The translations under genes were made by a program, and so were the position numbers. A stretch of DNA of 34,797 nucleotides from Planctomyces sp. SH-PL62 (GTDB taxonomy: Bacteria; Planctomycetota; Planctomycetia; Planctomycetales; Planctomycetaceae). Each line of letters begins with the position of its first letter. Within the stretch, counting starts at the first letter, position 1. Shown here piece after piece: positions 15,940-22,330 of this stretch. The stretch covers positions 1-34,797 of the forward strand of contig CAMDEA010000088.1 of NCBI GenBank assembly GCA_945893045.1, in the 5' to 3' direction. Below the pieces are notes generated by a model. The model did not search any database. It was not told the DNA's origin and saw only the letters and a list, made by a program, of their open reading frames with translations.

Positions 15940-18237
15940 ATGAAGCGACACCCAGCACTCCTCCTCGCATGTCTCGTGCTTGCCTCACAGCCACTTCATG
16001 CGGCGGATGCGGCGGTTGAGAAAGCGGAGGTCGTCGTCTATGGCGGCACGCCGGCGGGTGTGATGGCGGCCATCGCGGCGGCGAGGCATGGGCACACGGT
16101 CGCGCTGGTGGACATCAACGCTCACATCGGCGGCGTGGTCAGTGGCGGACTCGTCGCTTCGGACATGGGCGACAGGGCGACCATCGGCGGCCTCTCGAAA
16201 GAGTTCTTCACGCGCATCGTGAAGTATTACACCGACAAATACGGCGCGGACTCGAAGGAGTTCAAAGCCTGCCGCAATGGCGCGACCTTTGAGCCGCATG
16301 TGGCGGAGTTGATCTTCGAGCAGATGATCAACGAGCAGCCCGGCATCCGGGTCTGGCGCAGTTGCCGCTATCGCGATGTGCTGCCGGAGTTTGGCCGCAC
16401 GGAAGGATCCAACCGCGTCACCGCGCTCGTCGTCGATGACATCGCGACGAAGACCACGCGCACCTTTCGCGGCGATCTCTTCATCGACGCCAGCTACGAG
16501 GGCGATCTCATGGCTGGAGCGCATGTGCCGTATCGTGTGGGACGCGAAGGGCGTGCGGAATATGGCGAGTATCTCGCCGGTGTGAGCATGGGGCCGAAGC
16601 AACAGCGCGGCATGGGGGATCACCGGACGATGGCCTACAACTACCGCGTCACCGTGACCTCTGACACGACGAACCGCGTGCTCTTTCCCAAGCCCGAGCA
16701 CTACGACCCCACGCCCTTCATCGCCACGCATGGGAAGCGCATCCTCGAAGGCCGCGCGCAGGGCTTCGGCGACTTCTTCACCACCATCGACAAGGCGCAT
16801 CCCGGCCTGAAATACGATGCCAACTGGTTCGACTGGCCCGGCAACAGCGAAGGCTATGCCGAGGGTTCGTGGGAGCTGCGCGATCGCATCGCCGCACGCA
16901 TCCGCGACCGCGCGCTGAGCCTGCTCTACTATGTGCAAAACGATCCCGCCTTGCCCGAGGCATTCCTCATCGAATCACGCAAGTGGGGTCTGCCGAAGGA
17001 TGAGTTCACCGACAACGGTCACTTCCCCTTCCAGCTCTATGTGCGCGAGGCCCGTCGCATGGTCGGCGCGTATGTCCTGCGCGAGCAGGATCTCACGCAG
17101 GACCGCTGGAAGGCCGACGGCATCGCCACCGGCAGCTACGGCATCGACTGCCACACCGTCCAGTTTTTGCGCGAGGGCAACCGCCTCGTCCCCGAACACA
17201 CGCGGCACGTCGCGTGCAACAACTACGACATCCCGTATCGCAGCCTCACCCCGCCGGATGTGGAGAACCTGCTCGTGCCCGTGTGCTGCTCCGCCACGCA
17301 CATCGCCTACTGCTCGCTGCGCATGGAGCCGGTCTACATGATGCTCGGCCACGCTGCGGGTGATGCCGCGCACCTCGCGCTCACCACGAAGAAGAGCGTG
17401 CAGAAAGTGGATGCCAGAGCTTTGCGCGAACTGCTGCTCTCCGAAGGTTCCGCGCTCGATTGCGGCTATCAGCCGCAGGTGAAGCTCACCTGGACGCCCA
17501 AGCATCCGAAACCCGGCGAGAAGGTCGTTTTCAAAGCCGTCGCGAATCGTAGTGCAGGCGGCTCGCCTGCTTACTCGATCCAGGAATCGAACCAGAAAGA
17601 AGCAGGCGAGCCGCCTGCACTACGATGTCTCTGGGACTTCACCGGCGACGGCAAAGTCGGCGGCGAAGGCGAGCGCGTGGTGCGCAGCTTCGACCTCGAA
17701 AAAGTCCACACCATCAGCCTGCTCGTCACGGATAAAGCCGGCCGCAAACGCCTCCTCAGCGCCGAAGTCCCCGTCGGCAGCACCGCGGCGCGGGACATCA
17801 CGGTCGATGAGTTCGACGCCGAAATGTCCGGTCGCTGGAACGGCACGCTGCCCGATTATGTGGTCGCCAAACCGCTGCGCTACTCCGATGTCTTCACCGG
17901 CCCCGGCACGCATCGCGATGTCGTGACGAAGGGCAAAGTCGGCCCCGTGCGCATCCATTTCCAGCCCACGCTGCCACTCACCGGCCGCTATCAAGTCTGC
18001 ATCGGCTTCCGCCCCTCCAAGGCACAGGCCACAAACACACCCATCACCATCAAGCACGCCGAAGGCACCGCCCAACTCGCTCTCGATCAACGCACCGAGA
18101 CCACCCCCTTCGCCTTCGTCCCCGTCGGCGAGTTCACCTTCAAAGCCGGCAATAGCGGCAGCGTGGACCTCACGAATCGCGGCACCGACGGCCGCATCGC
18201 CATCGACGCCGTGCGCTGGGTGTGGCTCGGGGAGTAG
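15940..18237 (+). CDS. Secreted FAD-dependent oxidoreductase with PKD-like and golvesin-like C-terminus (paralogue 2)
   Basis: This protein is about 765 aa from ATG 15940, aligned with the start of paralogue 1. An in-frame ATG at 15913 would add nine residues (MPKRKKALL). The signal peptide is nearly identical to that of paralogue 1, and the same FAD-binding motif (YGGTPAGVMAA) and GGVVSGGL follow. After the oxidoreductase, about 515-605 looks like a PKD-type beta sandwich (KPGEKVVFKAV ... CLWDFTGDGKV). About 610-765 resembles the golvesin/xanthan-lyase C-terminal binding domain (PVGEFTFKAG ... AIDAVRWVW). A 27-bp palindrome encodes residues about 536-563, in a loop of the PKD-like part. A role in oxidation of extracellular polysaccharide is inferred, not shown. 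Confidence 0.85.
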   Translation: MKRHPALLLACLVLASQPLHAADAAVEKAEVVVYGGTPAGVMAAIAAARHGHTVALVDINAHIGGVVSGGLVASDMGDRATIGGLSKEFFTRIVKYYTDKYGADSKEFKACRNGATFEPHVAELIFEQMINEQPGIRVWRSCRYRDVLPEFGRTEGSNRVTALVVDDIATKTTRTFRGDLFIDASYEGDLMAGAHVPYRVGREGRAEYGEYLAGVSMGPKQQRGMGDHRTMAYNYRVTVTSDTTNRVLFPKPEHYDPTPFIATHGKRILEGRAQGFGDFFTTIDKAHPGLKYDANWFDWPGNSEGYAEGSWELRDRIAARIRDRALSLLYYVQNDPALPEAFLIESRKWGLPKDEFTDNGHFPFQLYVREARRMVGAYVLREQDLTQDRWKADGIATGSYGIDCHTVQFLREGNRLVPEHTRHVACNNYDIPYRSLTPPDVENLLVPVCCSATHIAYCSLRMEPVYMMLGHAAGDAAHLALTTKKSVQKVDARALRELLLSEGSALDCGYQPQVKLTWTPKHPKPGEKVVFKAVANRSAGGSPAYSIQESNQKEAGEPPALRCLWDFTGDGKVGGEGERVVRSFDLEKVHTISLLVTDKAGRKRLLSAEVPVGSTAARDITVDEFDAEMSGRWNGTLPDYVVAKPLRYSDVFTGPGTHRDVVTKGKVGPVRIHFQPTLPLTGRYQVCIGFRPSKAQATNTPITIKHAEGTAQLALDQRTETTPFAFVPVGEFTFKAGNSGSVDLTNRGTDGRIAIDAVRWVWLGE
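15956..16016 (+). repeat. 61-bp identical segment shared by the two FAD genes (copy 2)
   Basis: This is the partner of 12813-12873, identical over 61 bases. It covers most of the signal-peptide coding region. Confidence 0.85.
17546..17626. repeat. Palindromic element inside FAD gene 2
   Basis: The arms at 17546-17572 and 17600-17626 are perfect reverse complements over 27 bases, with a 27-base loop. The span is 81 bases or 27 codons, in frame. It reads as SAGGSPA on one arm and EAGEPPAL on the other, inside the PKD-like domain. The perfect match points to recent insertion or active maintenance. Confidence 0.92.
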
Positions 18238-18450
18238 ATTCGTTTGGCACTTCGGTTTTCGATTGCTCGCTGCCAGGGCGGGCTTGTTCGATCTGAGTCC
18301 GCCGATCAATACCTTCCATCGCGCCAATGGCGCTGGTCGGCTTCCCAGCTTCATGACCGGTCCAGCAACTTTCGCAGCAGGTTTTCAGCGGTTCGTGCGT
18401 TATGCTTTTCGACGAGGCACTTCAAGTTGAAACAGAATGAGAGACGGACC

Positions 18451-18663
18451 ATGACTTTCCACGGATCAGTTCGCAACGGCGTGGTCGTGCTCGATCCACC
18501 CATCGAGTTGCCGGAAGGGACCGAAGTGACGGTTCAGTTGGATGAACCTGCGAAGCCGTCGAAAGGCAGTCGGCTGATGAAATATGCCGGCCAAGCGAAG
18601 GACTTGCCGCCTGATGCCTCGCGCAGCATTGATCGGCTGCACTACGGAGAGCAGCCTTCATGA
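18451..18663 (+). CDS. Antitoxin-like small protein (DUF104-like)
   Basis: This protein has 70 aa. The N-terminal half (MTFHGSVRNGVVVL, then a PPIELPEGTEVTV segment) matches the small beta-rich antitoxin-like proteins often grouped with DUF104 and found next to PIN toxins. The C-terminal tail is polar, as expected for a toxin-binding region. Its TGA overlaps an ATG at 18660 (ATGA), the usual coupling to a toxin gene, but that downstream frame is broken. It therefore looks like a surviving antitoxin of a degraded pair. Confidence 0.7.
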   Translation: MTFHGSVRNGVVVLDPPIELPEGTEVTVQLDEPAKPSKGSRLMKYAGQAKDLPPDASRSIDRLHYGEQPS

Positions 18664-18751
18664 ACGACTCGTTCGCCGACACCCGCTCGACGAAGGTCAA
18701 TTCGCCGCTTGGGTGAAGCAAGCCAGCCAATTGCCCGAGGAAAGAATTTGA
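18660..18751 (+). pseudogene. Remnant of a toxin-like gene, probably PIN type
   Basis: A frame opens at ATG 18660, overlapping the antitoxin stop, and starts MNDSFADT, which resembles the first strand and acidic residue of PIN toxins. It stops after 18 codons at 18714-18716. In another frame a protein-like tail (LDEGQFAAWVKQASQLPEERI) runs on to the TGA at 18749-18751. This fits a toxin gene with a large internal deletion and frameshift. The identity as PIN is inferred from a few residues and gene order only. Confidence 0.4.
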
Positions 18752-18799
18752 GCGGCTGAGGACACGGTAATACGATAACGGTCCACTAGGATTTGCGTG

Positions 18800-19360
18800 A
18801 TGCCCAAGCTCTATTCCTACGTCGTGGACCATGATCACGGCTTCGCTCCGTGCCCGTTTGGTGGCTTCTGCACCTTGGCGAAATGCAAGTACGGATCCCA
18901 CAAGCGCAACATCGTCGAAATGGCCGACGAGGGAGATTGGATCGCTGGGACTGGCGGGGTTAAGGACGAAAGCGCAGGACACGGTAAGCTGATCTACGCG
19001 ATGAGAGTGGACGAGAAGATTCCGCTCGCTGACTACTGCCAACACTACAATGGGCGTCGTATCGACGCAGTGCCGGTGAAACACATGAGCGACCGCTACG
19101 CACTCCTCTCGTACCATTATTTCTATTTTGGCCGGAACGCCATCGACATCTCGAAGATTCCCCGAAAACACCTGAATCACCGTTTCGAGAAAAGAGGTCC
19201 AGGGTATCGGTGCGATTTCAGCGAAGAGTTCATCAATGACTTTGCCAAGTGGTTGGAAAACAACTTCAAGGTCGGTGTTCATGGACCGCCCTGCGACCCG
19301 CATTCGGAACTTGACATGCCAAAGTGCCCGCCGAGGGTGAGACGGAAAGGTCACTGCTGA
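18800..19360 (+). CDS. Nmad2-like protein (nucleotide modification associated domain 2)
   Basis: This 186-aa protein has an N-terminal segment, YSYVVDHDHGFAPCPFGGFC, followed by CTLAKCK and a GDWIAGTGG stretch. These match my recollection of the Nmad2 family, described in computational work on DNA base-modification systems. The function is not established; a role in making, reading or processing a modified nucleotide is inferred from family context. Several cysteines at both ends (CPFGGFC, KCPPRV ... HC) could bind metal. ATG 18800 is chosen because AGGA lies eight bases upstream. Its stop overlaps the next ATG by one base (TGATG), so it is coupled to the Nmad3-like gene. Confidence 0.75.
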   Translation: MPKLYSYVVDHDHGFAPCPFGGFCTLAKCKYGSHKRNIVEMADEGDWIAGTGGVKDESAGHGKLIYAMRVDEKIPLADYCQHYNGRRIDAVPVKHMSDRYALLSYHYFYFGRNAIDISKIPRKHLNHRFEKRGPGYRCDFSEEFINDFAKWLENNFKVGVHGPPCDPHSELDMPKCPPRVRRKGHC

Positions 19361-20097
19361 TGGGAAGGCAAATGGTGCTACTGCGCGTGGGTGTCGATGC
19401 CGGATGCGGTGGCATCCAGGGTCCGCTATTTGAGGACGGTGGGTTCGAGTTTATCTGCATCCCAGACAAGAAGCGGGTGAGCATCCATACCTACGGCAAC
19501 ATCCTCGACAGGAACGGGGAGCCGGTAGCTCGCTACTTCCCCTTGGTCCGCAGGAAGCTCATCGCGGCGCAGACGGTCCATGTTGATCCTGAGTGGGAGA
19601 CGTTCACCTACGGCGACCCGACGTCCCCGAAGCGATCCTTGCGCCATCTAAGTCCCGGCGATTTCTTGGTGTTCTACTGTGGGTTGCAGCAGTGGCATCC
19701 GGAACGAGGCTGGGATGGAACCAGCCGGCCAGCACTGTATCTCGCCGGATACTTTGAGGTAGCTCTCGCTGGTCTGGCTGGTGACTTCGACAAGAAGGTA
19801 CTGAAGAACGAGTTCGGGATGAACTTCCACGTTAGGTATCCGTCAGTTTTCAAGCAGCAAAAGGATGATCTCGTGTTGGTCAAGGGCGGGACGAGCAGCA
19901 GGTTGTTCAAGAAGGCATACCAGATCAGCGTCGAGGGGAGAGACCGCGCTGGGAAGCCGCTCAAGGTGCTATCGCCCGCCATGCAGAAAGTATTTGGAGC
20001 GTTCGGCGGCCACGTTTCAATTCAGAGAAGTCCCCCCCGCTGGGTAGTGGCCGAGTTCGTGGATCAGGCGATTGGGTTTCTGAGGCAGTTGGACTAG
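19360..20097 (+). CDS. Nmad3-like protein (nucleotide modification associated domain 3)
   Basis: This protein is about 245 aa from ATG 19360, with ATG 19372 close behind. The start (LLRVGVDAGCGGIQGPLFEDG ... ICIPD) and the segment HLSPGDFLVFYCGLQ match what I recall of Nmad3, another domain from base-modification gene clusters. The PGDFLVFY stretch resembles the ligand-binding strand of PUA/EVE-type folds, so binding of an unusual base is possible. I see no catalytic motif. It starts by overlapping the Nmad2 stop and is followed after 28 bp by the DUF3883 gene with a strong AAGGAG. The three genes form one operon. Confidence 0.72.
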   Translation: MGRQMVLLRVGVDAGCGGIQGPLFEDGGFEFICIPDKKRVSIHTYGNILDRNGEPVARYFPLVRRKLIAAQTVHVDPEWETFTYGDPTSPKRSLRHLSPGDFLVFYCGLQQWHPERGWDGTSRPALYLAGYFEVALAGLAGDFDKKVLKNEFGMNFHVRYPSVFKQQKDDLVLVKGGTSSRLFKKAYQISVEGRDRAGKPLKVLSPAMQKVFGAFGGHVSIQRSPPRWVVAEFVDQAIGFLRQLD

Positions 20098-20125
20098 CGG
20101 AAGCTGTCCGCATAAGGAGACTGTG

Positions 20126-21160
20126 ATGACCACCTACTGGTGCGCAAATTTCGATGCCCAAGCGTGCCTCGATCACGGCATCGAGAACAACCTATGGATG
20201 ATGCAATACCAGTACGCTGACGATCACGGCAATGAACACCAAAGTTATAAGCCTGGGCGAATCTCGGCAAATTGGCGGCAAATGGCGAACGTCTCTCCCG
20301 GTGACTGGTTCGTTGCCTATGTGCCAAGAAAGCGGTCAATTTCAGGCAACCCATTCTATGCCATTGGCAAGGTGAGAACGCCCAGGAGACCCAGGACGGC
20401 CAACGACGTCAGCAACAAGATTGAAGAATACCTGGCAGAGCGGAGATCACACGACCAAAAGCACGGTTACGTCTATTACACCGACGCACGGGTTTTCTAC
20501 GAGAACTTTGACGACAAGTGGATTGACCCCGAAGATGACAACAGCAGATATGCCCAAAGAATCGATGTCGAGAAATGGGAATTGTACGCTCCCGATGGAG
20601 TGTGGGTGGCGGGGGCGGAAATCACGCAACGCAAGAAAACGGTGTACGCCGTTTTTGAAATTGGAAAGGACTACTTTGAGGCCATCAGGGAGAAACTGAC
20701 GAGCGCAAAGATGGTTTTCAGCAACGATGACGTGGCGCAAACTGTCGAAAAGACCCAAGCGAAGCGCCAAGGCTTTCTGCTCGACAGCAAACTTCGCAAA
20801 GCACTGGAAGAATACGCAATGGATGCGGCGAAACGGTATTTCAAGTCACTTGGCTACGTCGTTGAGGATCACTCACAGGGCCATCCGTATGACTTCCTGT
20901 GTACGAGAAAGACAAAGCGGCTCTACGTCGAGGTCAAGGGCACGCAGACGAACGGCGAGGGTATCGTTCTAACTTCCGGCGAGGTGGAGTTTGCCCGCCG
21001 CCACAAGGAACAGATGGCCTTGTTCATCCGGCACTCGATCAAAGTTTCGGCTGGCGTGTTGAGCAACGGAGAGAATCGTGTGATTTGTCCGTGGGACGTG
21101 GACCGCGGAATCCTGAAGCCGATTTCGTACTGGTACGAACTACCAAACGGTGCCGGATAG
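20126..21160 (+). CDS. PUA/EVE-like + DUF3883 (NOV_C) putative modification-dependent nuclease
   Basis: This is a 344-aa protein. The N-terminal half, about 1-190, has the pattern of an EVE/PUA-like modified-base reader (YWCANFD ... VSPGDWFVAYVPR ... FYAIGKV). The C-terminal half, about 215-330, matches DUF3883/NOV_C: a helix (YAMDAAKRYFKSLGY), then D256 (HPYDFLC) and E269-V-K271 (YVEVKG). This gives a D-x12-E-x-K core of the PD-(D/E)XK nuclease fold. A reader joined to a nuclease is the architecture of modification-dependent restriction enzymes. ATG 20126 has AAGGAG eight bases before it. Gene order after Nmad2 and Nmad3 supports a defence role; activity is not shown. Confidence 0.78.
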   Translation: MTTYWCANFDAQACLDHGIENNLWMMQYQYADDHGNEHQSYKPGRISANWRQMANVSPGDWFVAYVPRKRSISGNPFYAIGKVRTPRRPRTANDVSNKIEEYLAERRSHDQKHGYVYYTDARVFYENFDDKWIDPEDDNSRYAQRIDVEKWELYAPDGVWVAGAEITQRKKTVYAVFEIGKDYFEAIREKLTSAKMVFSNDDVAQTVEKTQAKRQGFLLDSKLRKALEEYAMDAAKRYFKSLGYVVEDHSQGHPYDFLCTRKTKRLYVEVKGTQTNGEGIVLTSGEVEFARRHKEQMALFIRHSIKVSAGVLSNGENRVICPWDVDRGILKPISYWYELPNGAG

Positions 21161-21213
21161 GCGGTCGAAGCCGGCGTGTTGCCCATTTTCGACCCCAAAA
21201 CCCGGAGGCTGCC

Positions 21214-21411
21214 ATGCGTCGTTTCGTCGCCATTTTCACGCTGGTGCTCCTGAGCGTTGAGGCTCGTGCCAACGATCTCGATGCCGATGTGAGAAGCGTC
21301 ATCGACCGCGGCATCTGCTTTTACGGACGACAAACTAGACGCCTTGGTCGATTCGATTTCGCATGCAGAACCGTCAGCGCGGCATGTTGCGAACACATCG
21401 TCATGCGGTGA
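21214..21411 (+). pseudogene. Broken 5' end of a secreted-protein gene
   Basis: ATG 21214, with a GGAGG six bases upstream (CCGGAGGCTGCC), opens with a clear signal peptide (MRRFVAIFTLVLLSVEARA) and then DLDADVRSVIDRGI. The continuation in this frame is short, Cys/Arg-rich and ends at 21411. A protein-like sequence continues in another frame (FTDDKLDALVDSISHAEPS), which points to a frameshift near 21320. The gene then runs into the antisense 3' end of phzF. It looks like the truncated start of an exported protein, cut by the rearrangement that formed the island edge. The original function is unknown. Confidence 0.5.
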
Positions 21412-22201
21412 ATTCGCCGGTCGCAAAGATGACGCCCTCACCGCCAAGCATCACTCGCTCACCGCGCACTTCCACAAAGACGATGCCGCTCCGGGCCGAG
21501 ACTTGATGGCCGATCATTTCTGTCTTTCCCAATCGCTCACTCCAATGCGGAGCCAAGCAGCAGTGAGCCGATCCGCAGACAGGGTCTTCATCAACGCCCA
21601 CCGCCGGAGCAAAGAACCGCGAAACAAAATCGAATCGCGGATCGTCACTGCGGGCGGTCACGATCAAGCCTCGGCAGTGGACCGTGCCCAACTGCTGGAA
21701 ATCGGGAGTCAGGCCGCGCACGACACTTTCCGATTCGACCTCCACCAGAACATCAAACGTGGACCGCCCAACGTATCGAGGTTGCACTTTGAGTGATTCC
21801 AGAATTCCCGTCGGTGTCTCACACGGTTTCGCGGGAAGGGCTGGAAAGTCGAGTTGGATTTGTGAGCCTTTTCGTTGGGCTCCCAGAATGCCACTGCGGG
21901 TCGAGAAGGTGACCTGGGAACCGTCCGCCAGTTTTCCAAGATGAACCAGAACGACGGACGAAGCGATGGTGGCATGGCCACAGAGATCGACTTCCGTTGT
22001 CGGAGTGAACCACCGCAGATCAAATCCTTGGGCATTGGGAACCAGGAAGGCGGTTTCCGAGAGGTTCATCTCCATCGCGACACTTTGCAGCCAAGCGTCC
22101 TCTTTCCAATGATCGAGCGGCACGACCGCGGCCGGGTTGCCCTGAAAGGGACGGTTCGTAAACGCATCGACGACAAAGTAACGAAAACGAGAACCGTTCA
22201 T
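21401..22201 (-). CDS. PhzF-family isomerase
   Basis: This protein is about 266 aa from ATG 22201, which matches the usual family start (FRYFVVDAFTNRPFQGNPAAVV); an upstream extension to 22339 lacks family similarity. E49 (NLSETAF) corresponds to the catalytic Glu of PhzF. The DLCGHAT and DEDPVCGSAH segments are the other family signatures. The fold is that of diaminopimelate epimerase, with two domains. PhzF proper isomerises DHHA in phenazine synthesis, but no other phenazine gene is here, so this is a PhzF-like isomerase of unknown substrate. Its 3' end overlaps the pseudogene on the other strand. Confidence 0.9.
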   Translation of the reverse strand: MNGSRFRYFVVDAFTNRPFQGNPAAVVPLDHWKEDAWLQSVAMEMNLSETAFLVPNAQGFDLRWFTPTTEVDLCGHATIASSVVLVHLGKLADGSQVTFSTRSGILGAQRKGSQIQLDFPALPAKPCETPTGILESLKVQPRYVGRSTFDVLVEVESESVVRGLTPDFQQLGTVHCRGLIVTARSDDPRFDFVSRFFAPAVGVDEDPVCGSAHCCLAPHWSERLGKTEMIGHQVSARSGIVFVEVRGERVMLGGEGVIFATGEFTA

Positions 22202-22330
22202 GGAGTTGCCTTTTCTCGGAAAGGAATTCACCGTTGTCACCAAGATCGTCGTCATGCCCACCAACTTCATCAACCGTTGTTGCGATTCACGAAGATGACC
22301 AACTCGGCTTGCAGCAGGACAGTAGAAATT

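Noticed and set aside
18238..18450. Possible gene remnant between FAD gene 2 and the antitoxin gene
   Set aside because: Both strands were read; fragments look protein-like only in short pieces with no family match, so I leave it unassigned.
21875..22330. Upstream extension of the sialidase-fusion frame by 152 codons
   Set aside because: It is antisense to phzF, and a proper signal peptide starts at 22331.
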